DNA of 64,000 nt from Pullilachnospira sp963929535 (GTDB lineage Bacteria; Bacillota; Clostridia; Lachnospirales; Lachnospiraceae): assembly GCA_963929535.1 (NCBI GenBank), contig CAWVIZ010000003.1, forward strand, positions 248,001-312,000, written 5' to 3'. Numbering within the stretch: the stretch's first letter is position 1; each line of letters starts with the position of its first letter. Positions 34,296 through 43,677 of this stretch are shown here, in pieces. Under the pieces are notes generated by a model. That model saw only the letters and a list, made by a program, of their open reading frames with translations. It searched no databases and was not told where the DNA came from. The translations under genes were made by a program, and so were the position numbers.

Positions 34296-35612
34296 TTATT
34301 CCGCACTGTCCTCGGCGGTATCTGCCGCTTCGTCTGCTCCATCGCCTTCCGCTGTCTCATCTGCTGCGGCGCTGTCTTCATCCGCGGCTCCGCTGCTGTC
34401 CCCGCTGCTGTCTGCCTGGTCTGTTCCCTGGGTGTCCTCTCCTGCTGCGGTCTCATCTGTTTCCGCGCTGTCCTCACTGGCTGCGGACTCGTCCGTTTCC
34501 GCGCTGTCTGCAGCTTCATCTGTTGTGGTTGTATCCTGGGTTTTCAGGGTATACGGCTGCGAATCTGTCAGCTTCACCTTCCTCCAGACACTGTTATCGA
34601 TCTCCATATCAGCGGCATCCGTCCACTCTGTCAGAAGATCATTATACAGCTCCTCCTCTCTGTCGGAAATAATAACTCTCTTCTTGGACTCTGTGGCCTC
34701 CTCATCGTACTTCTTATCAAGGCGCACCACGTAATAGGCATCCTCACCTTCCACAACCTCAGGAACCAGCTGTCCGTCCTCCAGGTCCGCCACTGCATCT
34801 TTGATGGCCTGATCAGTCACTTCATCGCCCTCTCCGCTGGAGGTAAAAATCCTGTCATTGTCAGCCAGATCCTCATCCACCTCTTTGGCCAGAGCATCCA
34901 TATCAGCGTTGGCCACATCCTCTGAGGCATTCACTTTATCCCATACCTGCTGGGCAATATCTTTCTTCTCCGCTTTCTCTTCATCAGTCAGTTCTATGGT
35001 GTTGCCGTCCTCATCCGTCTCCGTTCCCACTGTGGAAACCTCCACAAAAGTGATCCTGGTCTGAGCAGCCTCCTCATCTGACACCTCAGTATCCACATCG
35101 GCAACCATGGGATCATACATACGCTCCCTGTATGTGGAAAGCTGCAGGTAGGTAATGATATCCTCCTCCGATACTGCCAGCGCCTCCAGCGTCTCGGCGC
35201 TGTTATCCTCCATGAACTGAGCCGCAGCCTCTTCGATCTGCGCCTGCTCCTCATCCGAAATCGTCACACCGTATTCCTCCGCATGGGCTCTCAGCACATA
35301 CATCTCCTTGATGGTATCCATCACGCTGTCCTTGGTGCTCTCCCCGTAGGTCTTTCCGCTCTCTCCTTCTTCATCCCAGAATCCGCCGCTTCCCATATCC
35401 ACGCCGTAGCTCTGGGCCATCATATCGTAATAGCTCTGGGTCTGCGCCTGACCTACTCTGGCCAGATAACTGGCCAGTCCCAGAGTTACCTCCTCACCAT
35501 CTATGGTGGCCACGATCTCCGTTCCATCTAAGCTTCCACATCCGGACAGCCCAGTCAGCCCTATAGCAGCCGCTGCCATACCGAATGTCAGTCTTGTACC
35601 TAACTTTCTCAT
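34296..35612 (-). CDS. PrsA/SurA-like peptidyl-prolyl isomerase lipoprotein
   Basis: 438 residues from the ATG at 35612 (GGAGG upstream). A lipoprotein signal ends in LTGLSGC near residue 25. A long helical SurA-type N-domain follows and then a rotamase-like section (about 200-310: RITFVEV, DGQLVPEVVEGEDAYYVVRLDKKYD). The last ~75 residues are a very acidic Ala/Asp/Glu/Thr/Ser low-complexity tail. It should help fold secreted proteins at the outer face of the membrane. It lies downstream of mfd in the pth-mfd-prsA order common in Clostridia. Confidence 0.82.
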   Translation of the reverse strand: MRKLGTRLTFGMAAAAIGLTGLSGCGSLDGTEIVATIDGEEVTLGLASYLARVGQAQTQSYYDMMAQSYGVDMGSGGFWDEEGESGKTYGESTKDSVMDTIKEMYVLRAHAEEYGVTISDEEQAQIEEAAAQFMEDNSAETLEALAVSEEDIITYLQLSTYRERMYDPMVADVDTEVSDEEAAQTRITFVEVSTVGTETDEDGNTIELTDEEKAEKKDIAQQVWDKVNASEDVANADMDALAKEVDEDLADNDRIFTSSGEGDEVTDQAIKDAVADLEDGQLVPEVVEGEDAYYVVRLDKKYDEEATESKKRVIISDREEELYNDLLTEWTDAADMEIDNSVWRKVKLTDSQPYTLKTQDTTTTDEAADSAETDESAASEDSAETDETAAGEDTQGTDQADSSGDSSGAADEDSAAADETAEGDGADEAADTAEDSAE

Positions 35613-35726
35613 GTTATCCTCCGAATCCCAAATCTTGCGCCCGCTTTGGGGCACTGTCGGTTTTTATTATATTCCTTTTTAAAAGTCCCGGCAACCTCTT
35701 TCATACTTTTTTCATATTTTTCTTAT

Positions 35727-35806
35727 AACAGTTCAGTCTTCCGGCTTCACTGTTACAAATGCATGCACACAGCGGTCTCGCGGGACATTGGAAGGCTGAA
35801 CTGTAA
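35727..35806. repeat. Dispersed 80-base repeat with inverted ends
   Basis: Starts AACAGTTCAGTCTTCC and ends GGAAGGCTGAACTGT, which are imperfect inverted repeats, around GGCTTCACTGTTACAAATG and GCATGCACACAGCGG. A 43-45-base match lies in inverse orientation at 45898-45942, and shorter pieces are at 6764-6793 and 42526-42540. Non-coding and confined to intergenic DNA, like small palindromic (REP/MITE-like) elements. Confidence 0.6.
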
Positions 35807-35841
35807 CTATTTTCTTGCAGCAGCTGAGCCGGACGCACATA

Positions 35842-35884
35842 AAAAAACGGACTGGGCAAGCTTACTTGCGGCAGACCGTTTTTC
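35842..35884 (-). terminator. Terminator after mfd
   Basis: On the minus strand AAAAACGG pairs with CCGTTTTT, followed by inner CTG/CAG and GCAAG/CTTGC stems and a T-tract (CCGTTTTTTT). It lies just past the mfd stop codon at 35910. Confidence 0.75.
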
Positions 35885-35909
35885 TATGGTGCATGGGCAT
35901 TCCGCCGCC

Positions 35910-38900
35910 TCACACATCCTCCACAAAATCCTGCATCTCCATCAAAAGTTCCCGTGCCTTATCCAGCATGGAAATTTTCTCCTTTGCCCTGGAATTTCTG
36001 GGATGATAGATAAAATACGGATTGGCCTCCGCCCTGAACTTCAGTTCCTCCGGATGGCGGGCGATGATCTGGGGAACCTTCTCCGGGTTGATCCGGGCTT
36101 TTTCGTACATGGTCAGCTTCAGATCATTTCCCATCTGCTTCACCTCTGTCAGATAGATCCTGTGGGCCAATGCCTTCAGCCCCGCAATGGCCAGCAGGTT
36201 CTGTACCGTCTTCGGAGGTTCTCCGAACCGGTCCAGAAGCTCCTCCAGCATCTCGTCATACTCCTCCTGACTCTCGATCCCGGCGATCCGCTTATAAATA
36301 TCCAGCTTCAGATACTCATTGGCAATGTATTTTTCCGGAATATAGGCATTTACATTCATGTCAATGGTGGTCTCAAAATCCTCATCTATCGGGATTCCTT
36401 TGGCCTCCCGCACAGCCTCCGCCAGCATCTTGCAGTACAGATCGTAACCCACAGCCTCCATATGGCCGTGCTGCTCCGCTCCCAGCAGATTTCCCGCGCC
36501 GCGGATCTCCAGATCCCGCATGGCGATCTTGATGCCGCTTCCCAGCTCTGTAAATTCCCGGATGGCGTGAAGTCTTTTCTCCGCCACTTCCTTCAGCATC
36601 TTATTTCTCCGATACATGAGAAATGCGTATGCTGTCCGGTTGGAACGCCCCACCCGGCCCCGGAGCTGGTAAAGCTGGGACAGTCCCATCTGATCCGCGT
36701 CATGGATGATCATGGTATTCACATTGGAAATATCCAGTCCGGTTTCAATGATGGTGGTGGAAACCAGCACATCGATCTCTCCGTTGATAAATCCCACCAT
36801 GATCTTCTCCAGCTGCCGTTCGCTCATCTGTCCGTGGGCAAAGGCCACCGAAGCCTCCGGCACGATCCGGGAGATCTGCCCGGTGATCTCCTCGATATTG
36901 TTCACCCGGTTATACACATAGAATACCTGCCCTCCCCTGGCCAGTTCCCGGCTGATGGCTTCCCTCACCAGCTCCTCGTTGTATTCCATCACATACGTCT
37001 GGATGGGAAGCCGATCCTGAGGGGGCTCCTCCAGCACGCTCATATCCCGGATCCCGATCAGGCTCATATGAAGCGTCCGGGGAATGGGGGTGGCCGTCAG
37101 CGTGAGAACATCCACGTTTTTCTTCAGCTGCTTGATCTTCTCCTTATGAGTCACACCAAAACGCTGCTCCTCATCAATGATCAGCACTCCCAGATCCTTA
37201 TACTGCACATCCTTGGAAAGCACCCGGTGCGTTCCGATGACAATATCCACCAACCCCTTTTTCAGATCCTCCACTGTCTTTTTCTGCTGGGCCGGAGTGC
37301 GGAATCTACACAAAAGATCCACCCGCACCGGAAAATCCTTCATTCTCTGGGAAAAGGTATTGTAATGCTGCTGAGCCAGAATGGTGGTGGGAACCAGATA
37401 AACCACCTGTTTTCCTTCCTGCACTGCCTTAAAGGCCACCCGGATGGCGATCTCTGTCTTGCCGTACCCCACATCACCGCATACCAGCCGGTCCATCACC
37501 TTTCCCGCTTCCATATCCCGCTTGGCCGCCTCAATGGCCGCAAGCTGATCTTCTGTCTCCTCGAAGGGGAACATTTCTTCAAATTCCTTCTGCCATACAG
37601 TATCCGGCCCATATCGAAAGCCCTTCTGCTGTTCCCGGGCCGCGTACAGCTCCACCAGATCCCTGGCGATATTTTTCACCGCGCCCCGCACCTTTGTCTT
37701 GGTCTTTTTCCATTCCGTCCCGTCCAGACGGTTCAGCTTTGGCTGTCTGGCGTCTGCTCCGGCGTATTTCTGCAGCAGATCCAGCTGAGTAGCCAGGATA
37801 TACAGGCTGCTCCCTCCCTCATACTCAATACGGATGTAATCCTTGATCACGCCGTCCACTTTCAGTTTTTCGATCCCCTTATAGACACCCAGCCCATGAT
37901 TTTCATGGATCACATAATCCCCCACCGAAAGCTCGCTGAAGCTCTGGATCTTCTTGCCGTCGTACTGGGATTTTTTCCTTTTTTTCTTCTTTTCCTTGCC
38001 GAAGATATCTGTCTCGGAGATCACCACAAACTTGCACCAGGGATATTCAAAGCCCCGGGCCACATGGCCGTAGGATACCTTGATCTCGCCGGATCGGATC
38101 ACCCTCCCGGGATCATCGCTGTAAAAGGCGGCCAGTCCCTCCTCCCGCAGATCTTCCGCCAGCCGGGCTGCCCGGGAACGGGAACCGGAAAGGAGCAGTA
38201 CCTGGTATCCGGATCTCTTCCAGCCCTTCAGATCCTTTACCAGCATCTCAAAGCTGTTGTTATAGGGATTTACCGATTTTACCGTGATCTGACTCTGATA
38301 GATAAATTCCCAGTCTCCGATCCTGGGATCCATCATGGACAGGGCAAGCCCGTGCCTCTGATTGATCTGATGCACGGTCTCCACCGGACGCCGGATCACC
38401 TTCATCTGTCCCGGCAGCAGATATCCCTTCTCCAGTCTCTGGATCATGCTCTCCCGAAATTCCTCTTCCGTAGCCCGGGCATGCTCCGCCAGGCGATTGG
38501 GCTCATCCAGCACCACCAGCGTATCCTGGGGAAAATAATCCAGAAATGAGACGGTATCCTTATAAAAATAACGGACAAATCCCTCTGCCCCGCTCAGATT
38601 CTGGCTGGTCCCGATCCTTTCGCAGATTTCCTCCGTCATCTGGCGGATCCTGGCCGCCTCCTCTGTCTTAAACTCCTCCCGCAGCTTCTTTATACAGGTC
38701 TGAGCCTCTTTCCTTATGGCTTTCAGTCCCTGCTCTCTGCTCTTTTCATCCACCACCAGCTCCGTTGCCGGATAGATGGTGATACTCTCCAGGTTCTCGA
38801 TCGAACGCTGACTTTCCACATCGAAGCTTCTGATGGAATCGATCTCATCCCCCCACAGTTCGATCCTCCAGGGATTTTCCTCTGTCAGGGAAAACACATC

Positions 38901-39431
38901 CAGGATCCCTCCTCTGACGGAAAACTGTCCGGCAGTCTCCACCTGAGTGGTATGCTCATAGCCCAGTTCCACCAGCCGCTTTTTCACAGACTCCAGATCC
39001 AGGGGACTGTCATTTTGAAAATGCAGTACACCTGCCCGGATGGAGGCAAGGGGAGCCAGGCAGTCCATACAGCCGTCAATGGACGTCACCACCGTCAGCT
39101 CTCTCCGCTCCAGAAGCGCGCGGATCACCCTCACCCTCTCTTTGGTGATCAGATTTCCATGGATATCCGCCTGATAAAAGATCAGGTCACGGGAAGGATA
39201 CAAAAGCGTTTCCGGATCATACATCCGGTAATCCTCGTAAAATTCCCGGGCCTTCAGATCATTTTCCGTGATCACCAGACGAAAAGGAAACTCCCGGGCA
39301 AGCCCATAAGCAAAATGGGCTTTCTGGGAGTCAAGACATCCGGAAACCTGCACGATCCCCTTCTTTTTCACCTGCCTGCCAAGCTCTTCAAAATCCGCCA
39401 ACTGATGTAACGGCTGTACGAATGCATCCAT
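35910..39431 (-). CDS. mfd: Transcription-repair coupling factor
   Basis: 1173 residues, the normal Mfd length. The UvrB-homology module is at the N-terminus, including FSVRGGILDVF (about 165), then the RNA-polymerase-interacting domain (SYGHVARGFEYP ... GDYVIHENHGLGVYKG), and the RecG-like translocase with Walker A GDVGYGKTE, Walker B IIDEEQRFG, TATPIPRT and the final TRCF domain. It removes RNA polymerase stalled at DNA lesions and recruits UvrA. The ATG at 39431 has AAAGGA upstream and gives MDAFVQPL; nine extra upstream codons are probably not used. It follows pth by 37 bases. Confidence 0.95.
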   Translation of the reverse strand: MDAFVQPLHQLADFEELGRQVKKKGIVQVSGCLDSQKAHFAYGLAREFPFRLVITENDLKAREFYEDYRMYDPETLLYPSRDLIFYQADIHGNLITKERVRVIRALLERRELTVVTSIDGCMDCLAPLASIRAGVLHFQNDSPLDLESVKKRLVELGYEHTTQVETAGQFSVRGGILDVFSLTEENPWRIELWGDEIDSIRSFDVESQRSIENLESITIYPATELVVDEKSREQGLKAIRKEAQTCIKKLREEFKTEEAARIRQMTEEICERIGTSQNLSGAEGFVRYFYKDTVSFLDYFPQDTLVVLDEPNRLAEHARATEEEFRESMIQRLEKGYLLPGQMKVIRRPVETVHQINQRHGLALSMMDPRIGDWEFIYQSQITVKSVNPYNNSFEMLVKDLKGWKRSGYQVLLLSGSRSRAARLAEDLREEGLAAFYSDDPGRVIRSGEIKVSYGHVARGFEYPWCKFVVISETDIFGKEKKKKRKKSQYDGKKIQSFSELSVGDYVIHENHGLGVYKGIEKLKVDGVIKDYIRIEYEGGSSLYILATQLDLLQKYAGADARQPKLNRLDGTEWKKTKTKVRGAVKNIARDLVELYAAREQQKGFRYGPDTVWQKEFEEMFPFEETEDQLAAIEAAKRDMEAGKVMDRLVCGDVGYGKTEIAIRVAFKAVQEGKQVVYLVPTTILAQQHYNTFSQRMKDFPVRVDLLCRFRTPAQQKKTVEDLKKGLVDIVIGTHRVLSKDVQYKDLGVLIIDEEQRFGVTHKEKIKQLKKNVDVLTLTATPIPRTLHMSLIGIRDMSVLEEPPQDRLPIQTYVMEYNEELVREAISRELARGGQVFYVYNRVNNIEEITGQISRIVPEASVAFAHGQMSERQLEKIMVGFINGEIDVLVSTTIIETGLDISNVNTMIIHDADQMGLSQLYQLRGRVGRSNRTAYAFLMYRRNKMLKEVAEKRLHAIREFTELGSGIKIAMRDLEIRGAGNLLGAEQHGHMEAVGYDLYCKMLAEAVREAKGIPIDEDFETTIDMNVNAYIPEKYIANEYLKLDIYKRIAGIESQEEYDEMLEELLDRFGEPPKTVQNLLAIAGLKALAHRIYLTEVKQMGNDLKLTMYEKARINPEKVPQIIARHPEELKFRAEANPYFIYHPRNSRAKEKISMLDKARELLMEMQDFVEDV

Positions 39432-39468
39432 TTCATATTCCTTTCTTTCACGCACCATACGCGCCAGG

Positions 39469-40029
39469 TTAATTGAACTGATTCATTGCCGCGTCTGTCT
39501 GCCCCTGAACGATCATGGCAGCAGCCTTCACCGTATGCCCAATGGCATCCTCCACCAGCATGCGGTCATCTCTGGAAAATGTTCCCAGCACATAATCCGC
39601 CAGATCCCATTTTCCCGGCTTCTCTCCCACTCCGATCCGGATCCTCTGAAAATTCTGAGTCCCCAGACAGGCAATGATGCTCTTGATCCCGTTATGGCCT
39701 CCGGCACTTCCCTTCTTCCGGATCCTGATCTTTCCCGGCTGCAGGCTGATATCGTCATAGATCACCAGCAGCTCCGACTCCGGATCGATCTTATAGTAAT
39801 CCACCAGCGCCCTCACCGACTCTCCGCTGAGATTCATATAGGTAAGGGGCTTTGCCAGGATCACCTTCTGTCCCTCTATGATCCCTTTCCCGTACATAGC
39901 CTTGTGGCTTACACCCGCCGAAGGGATCCCGTAATGATCCACCAGCTCATCCACTGCGTCAAATCCCACGTTATGACGGGTGTTCTCATATTTCTTCCCT
40001 GGATTTCCCAGGCCCACTATGATAAACAT
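39469..40029 (-). CDS. pth: Peptidyl-tRNA hydrolase
   Basis: 186 residues. MFIIVGLGNPGKKYENTRHNVGF holds catalytic His19; LTYMNLSGESV, VIYDDISLQPGKIRIRKKGSAGGHNGIKS and IRIGVGEKP are all family signatures, with the catalytic Asp in YDD. It cleaves peptidyl-tRNAs released by abortive translation, in the cytoplasm. It is upstream of mfd in the conserved order and 48 bases downstream of a CobW-like gene. Confidence 0.95.
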   Translation of the reverse strand: MFIIVGLGNPGKKYENTRHNVGFDAVDELVDHYGIPSAGVSHKAMYGKGIIEGQKVILAKPLTYMNLSGESVRALVDYYKIDPESELLVIYDDISLQPGKIRIRKKGSAGGHNGIKSIIACLGTQNFQRIRIGVGEKPGKWDLADYVLGTFSRDDRMLVEDAIGHTVKAAAMIVQGQTDAAMNQFN

Positions 40030-40077
40030 CTCTGTTCTCCTTGTCAGGCAAAAATAGTAACTGCTGCGGCCTTTCCG

Positions 40078-41028
40078 TTACGTAAAATACACCATCTCCT
40101 GCTCCGGCTTCTCGGCCGCCTCGATCTGGGTAGCATACAGTACCGGCCCCTCATCGTGGTAGACCTCCATATACTCCTTCTCCACCCGGGCCGTCACCTC
40201 CACCCAGGAGCCCATCCGCAGTCTGCGGGCATCCGGATTCTTGCACACATAGCCGATAAACTGGGTGTCATCCGCGCAGCAGGTCATGGCCATCCGTCCG
40301 GGCACGAAAAATCCGGCGTTCAGATCCCGGCTTTTCAGTACCTGCCCCTTAAACCGCACAGTTTTCCCCACATAATCATCCAGGTTATCCATCATGTCAA
40401 TGTACCAGATTCCATAGTCGATATCCTCGATATCGATCACATCGGCATTCATATTGTATGGCATCTCGTCCTGGAAAATATCCTCGATCTCGCCTTCCTC
40501 GTCCTCAAACAGCACCTCCGCCGCCGGGCTTACCACCTTTACGCTTCTGCGGAAATTGGCCAGAGGATGATCCGGCTGGCACCGGTTGAAGATTACCATG
40601 TCGGCTCCCCGGATCATTTCCATAAAAATGGACTTCATATTGTTCATGTAAATCTGGAAACAGCTTGCGTCCACCGTCACGATGTGCTGGGCCATATCCC
40701 ATCCTCTGGGCATGGACATCTCATAAAACTTTGCCACAGACCAGAGCGGATTATACTCGATGAGCACCCTCTCCGGACGGTATTTCCTGTCAAGGTTCTT
40801 CAGGGTCTCCAGGGTAAAATCCTCCGGATTTTCAATGATCTCCATCACTGTATTGTACTTTTTCAGATCCTCCGCGTCATACTCTTCCTCTCCCTCCTCG
40901 CATACCAGCAGAAGGGTCTGATCCGGAATCTGAAAATACTTTTGATGAATGGTAAAATCCAGAAACTGGGTCTTACCGCTCTCCAGAAATCCTGTAATCA
41001 AATATACTGGAACATCTCTCTCAAACAT
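40078..41028 (-). CDS. CobW-like GTPase domain protein with C-terminal OB-like (TIGR03943/DUF1980-type) region
   Basis: 316 residues. YLITGFLESGKTQFLD is a P-loop (GxxxSGKT) of the CobW/HypB/UreG type; VLIEYNPLWSV is the Walker-B-like region. The canonical CXCC metal motif is missing. The C-terminal ~110 residues (GKTVRFKGQVLKSRDL, MTCCADDTQFIGYVCKN, GSWVEVTARVEKEYM) resemble the YcgQ/TIGR03943 domain, in which the two cysteines may bind metal. It probably works with the adjacent His-rich CobW protein in zinc allocation; YcgQ-like proteins in Bacillus are linked to CobW proteins under zinc control. Two bases separate the two genes. Confidence 0.72.
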   Translation of the reverse strand: MFERDVPVYLITGFLESGKTQFLDFTIHQKYFQIPDQTLLLVCEEGEEEYDAEDLKKYNTVMEIIENPEDFTLETLKNLDRKYRPERVLIEYNPLWSVAKFYEMSMPRGWDMAQHIVTVDASCFQIYMNNMKSIFMEMIRGADMVIFNRCQPDHPLANFRRSVKVVSPAAEVLFEDEEGEIEDIFQDEMPYNMNADVIDIEDIDYGIWYIDMMDNLDDYVGKTVRFKGQVLKSRDLNAGFFVPGRMAMTCCADDTQFIGYVCKNPDARRLRMGSWVEVTARVEKEYMEVYHDEGPVLYATQIEAAEKPEQEMVYFT

Positions 41029-41030
41029 GA

Positions 41031-42224
41031 CTATTTCACTCCAAATAATTTTGCAATCCTGTCTTCATCCAGTTTGGAACCGATCACGCACAGCCGCCCC
41101 GTTACCTGGGGCGCTCCTTCGCGGATTTCATATTCCTCCGGAACCATATCAAAATAGAACCATTCCCCGCTGGGGCTGTCCACCATTCCCTTAGCCCTCA
41201 GGATCACGCCAAAGCTCTCCTCCTGTGACAGTTTCTCCAGGATCTCCTGCAGCTCTTCCCTGGAAAACTTCCTGGGAGTCTCCTTCCCCCAGCTGGTGAA
41301 CACTTCATCTGCATGATGGTGATGATGGTCATGGCCGCAGCCGCACTCCTCATCATGATGATGGTGGTGATCATGGCCGCACTCCTCATCGTGGTGATGA
41401 TGGTGTTCGTGGCCGCACTCCTCGTCGTGATGATGGTGGTGATCATGGCCGCACTCCTCATTGTGATGATGGTGGTGTTCGTGGCCGCACTCCTCATCGT
41501 GATGGTGGTGATCGCAGCCGCACTCCTCGTCATGATGATGGTGGTGTTCGTGGCCGCACTCCTCATCGTGATGATGGTGGTGATCATGGCCGCATACCGG
41601 GCAGATCTCCGGTTCCTTATCCAGACCGTGCTCCATGGTTTCCAGGATCTGGCTGCCCTCCAGCTTTTCGATCGGCGTGGTGATGATCACCGCATCCTGG
41701 TTCACGCTCCTGATCAGCTCCACCGCCTTCTCCACCTTTTCATCCGTAGCTTTGGGGGTATCCGTCCGGCTGAGGATGATGGTCTTCGCATACTGCAGCT
41801 GATTCTCAAAAAATTCGCCGAAATTTCTCATATACATTTTGCATTTATTCACATCCACCACCGTGGTATAGCTGTTCAGACTGATCTCGGCATCCGTTCT
41901 TACATTCTGCACCGCCCGGATCACATCGGACAGCTTGCCCACGCCGGAGGGCTCGATCACGATCCGGTCCGGATGATACGTATCGATCACTTCTTTTAAT
42001 GAGGTTCCAAAATCGCCCACCAGAGAGCAGCAGATACATCCCGAATTCATCTCACGGATCTCAATGCCGGATTCCTTCAGAAATCCTCCGTCAATACCGA
42101 TCTCGCCAAATTCATTCTCGATCAGGACCACCTGCTGTCCCTTCAGGGCTTCGCTCAGCAGCTTTTTGATCAATGTAGTCTTTCCTGCTCCCAGGAAACC
42201 GGAAATAATATCAATCTTTGTCAT
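41031..42224 (-). CDS. CobW/COG0523-family GTPase metallochaperone with His-rich repeat
   Basis: 397 residues. The P-loop SGFLGAGKTTLIKKLL, the metal-binding CXCC motif in NSGCICCSLVGDF (about 65-68), IVIEPSGVG and the guanine-specificity region ILSRTD define a COG0523 zinc-type metallochaperone. An unusually long metal-binding insert (about 208-305) holds eight repeats of about 12 residues with Cys-Gly-His, five His and Asp-Glu-Glu. A CobW C-terminal domain follows (FGVILRAKGMVDSPSG). It should hand zinc (or another divalent metal) to a client enzyme. Overall first gene of a two-gene unit. Confidence 0.85.
   Translation of the reverse strand: MTKIDIISGFLGAGKTTLIKKLLSEALKGQQVVLIENEFGEIGIDGGFLKESGIEIREMNSGCICCSLVGDFGTSLKEVIDTYHPDRIVIEPSGVGKLSDVIRAVQNVRTDAEISLNSYTTVVDVNKCKMYMRNFGEFFENQLQYAKTIILSRTDTPKATDEKVEKAVELIRSVNQDAVIITTPIEKLEGSQILETMEHGLDKEPEICPVCGHDHHHHHDEECGHEHHHHHDEECGCDHHHHDEECGHEHHHHHNEECGHDHHHHHDEECGHEHHHHHDEECGHDHHHHHDEECGCGHDHHHHHADEVFTSWGKETPRKFSREELQEILEKLSQEESFGVILRAKGMVDSPSGEWFYFDMVPEEYEIREGAPQVTGRLCVIGSKLDEDRIAKLFGVK
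41308..41594 (-). repeat. In-frame 36-base tandem repeat encoding His-rich units
   Basis: About eight units of 36 bases (one of 33, last one degenerate) inside the CobW-like gene. Each encodes Cys-Gly-(His/Cys)-(Asp/Glu)-His4-5-(Asp/Asn)-Glu-Glu. The high identity between units suggests repeat expansion or contraction by slippage without frame loss. Confidence 0.85.
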
Positions 42225-42673
42225 CTCTATGCCTCCGTTTCTCTGTACAACGACTAAAGAGGGCTGTTCTCAAACACCCCTCCTGTTTCTTTGTTTGACT
42301 CCCGCCTGGATGATCCCTGCGGTCATGAAGCCGGCATGCCTGCTGCCGCGGGACTCCCGACTCCGGCGGACAGCTCCGGCCGGGCGTACATCGGTTTCTC
42401 TTCCCGGGCATCTGCTGCCGCTCCGGTCTTATTATAATCTTTTAAAAGGGAAATTGTAAAGCCCGAAGTTAAGAAATAGATAACCTTTGTAACGGGCCGG
42501 GGCAGTTCCGGCAGCAACCGTATTTCGGCTTCACTGTTACAGAAATACTCCTTCTCAGCCTCCGCAAAATATGTTACTATTTTATAAAAGCCCGGTCTTA
42601 ACGGGCAGACGGAGGATCCGTCAACACATGCGATCACAGCCCGATCCGGGCGGATCAGAAAGGAAGAAATGAA
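42225..42673. other. Divergent intergenic region, 449 bases
   Basis: Lies between the leftward CobW gene and the rightward kinase gene. It holds a fragment of the dispersed repeat at 42526-42540 (CGGCTTCACTGTTAC). A promoter-like TTGTAA-17-TAGATA reads rightward near 42450-42480. No convincing small gene or structured RNA was seen. Confidence 0.4.
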
Positions 42674-43621
42674 ATGGCTGAAATCTGGACCATGGGAGAA
42701 CTGCTCTGCGAGATCATGCGGCCGCAGGCAGGCATTCCGCTGTACGAACCCGGAACCTTTCTGGGACCTTTCCCCAGCGGAGCTCCGGCAATCTTTATCG
42801 ACACTGCCGCACGTCTGGGACACTCCTGCGGCATCATAGGCGGCGTAGGGGAAGATGACTTCGGCGCCTGTCTTCTGAACCGTCTGCAGAAGGACGGAGT
42901 GGACTGTTCCCGGATCACCCGGTATCGGGACGGCTCCACCGGAGCAGCCTTCGTCACGTATTTCCCGGATGGTTCCAGAAAATTTCTCTACCACTTTGCA
43001 GACACACCGGCCACCCGCCCAAAAGCTCCAAAAGCTGACGCTCTGGGAACCGGCTGCCGTCTTTTCCATATTATGGGGTGTTCTCTCACCGCAAAAAAAG
43101 AATTTGGCCGGGAAATCCTGAAGCTGGCCGGAGAGCTGTCCCAAAAGGGCGCCATGATCTCCTTCGATCCCAACATACGGCCGGAGCTGATGAAAAGCAA
43201 CTGGGCCATGGAACTGATCCGTCAGGCCATGGAGCTTTCTTCCATCCTTCTTCCCGGCGTATCAGAGCTTCAGGCCATCAGTGGAAAATCCGCGATCCCG
43301 GACGCCGTGGCATCCTGTTTTTCCAATCCCAGAATCCGGATCCTGGCTCTGAAGGACGGCTCCCGGGGATGTACGGTCTATACCCGGAAAGAGACCGTCA
43401 CCATGGGGGTCTATCCTGTGGAAGTCCGGGATGCCACCGGAGCCGGCGACTGTTTCGACGCCGCTTTTCTCTGCGGTATCCTGGAGGGACGCCCCCTTTT
43501 TCAGGCCGCCCGCATGGCGTCAGCGGCGGCAGCTCTCAACACTGCCGCCTTCGGTCCCATGGAAGGGTCCATCAGCCGGGAAGCCATCGAGCAGATGATC
43601 TCCCGGCTGATTCCCGGCTGA
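42674..43621 (+). CDS. PfkB-family carbohydrate kinase
   Basis: 315 residues of the ribokinase fold. TMGELLCEIM opens the sheet, GGVGEDDFG is the PfkB signature 1 region, and DATGAGDCFDAAFLCG near residue 255 is signature 2 with the catalytic Asp. An oxyanion-hole Gly-Ala-Gly is present, so it should be active. Phosphorylates a sugar such as fructose, 2-keto-3-deoxygluconate or tagatose-6-phosphate; the sequence does not decide which. The start has AAGGAAG. It is a single-gene unit. Confidence 0.83.
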   Translation: MAEIWTMGELLCEIMRPQAGIPLYEPGTFLGPFPSGAPAIFIDTAARLGHSCGIIGGVGEDDFGACLLNRLQKDGVDCSRITRYRDGSTGAAFVTYFPDGSRKFLYHFADTPATRPKAPKADALGTGCRLFHIMGCSLTAKKEFGREILKLAGELSQKGAMISFDPNIRPELMKSNWAMELIRQAMELSSILLPGVSELQAISGKSAIPDAVASCFSNPRIRILALKDGSRGCTVYTRKETVTMGVYPVEVRDATGAGDCFDAAFLCGILEGRPLFQAARMASAAAALNTAAFGPMEGSISREAIEQMISRLIPG

Positions 43622-43677
43622 CCTGTGACAGATCAGCCTTTTCGCTTCCCTGTGGCAAATGCGGGCCCACAGTGTTC

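Noticed and set aside
35646..38549. 967-residue plus-strand open frame
   Set aside because: Antisense to mfd; no recognisable domain and biased composition of a shadow frame.
41308..41594. 36-base periodic repeat resembling a CRISPR array
   Set aside because: There are no unique spacers; the units abut and encode His-rich protein in frame with the CobW-like gene.
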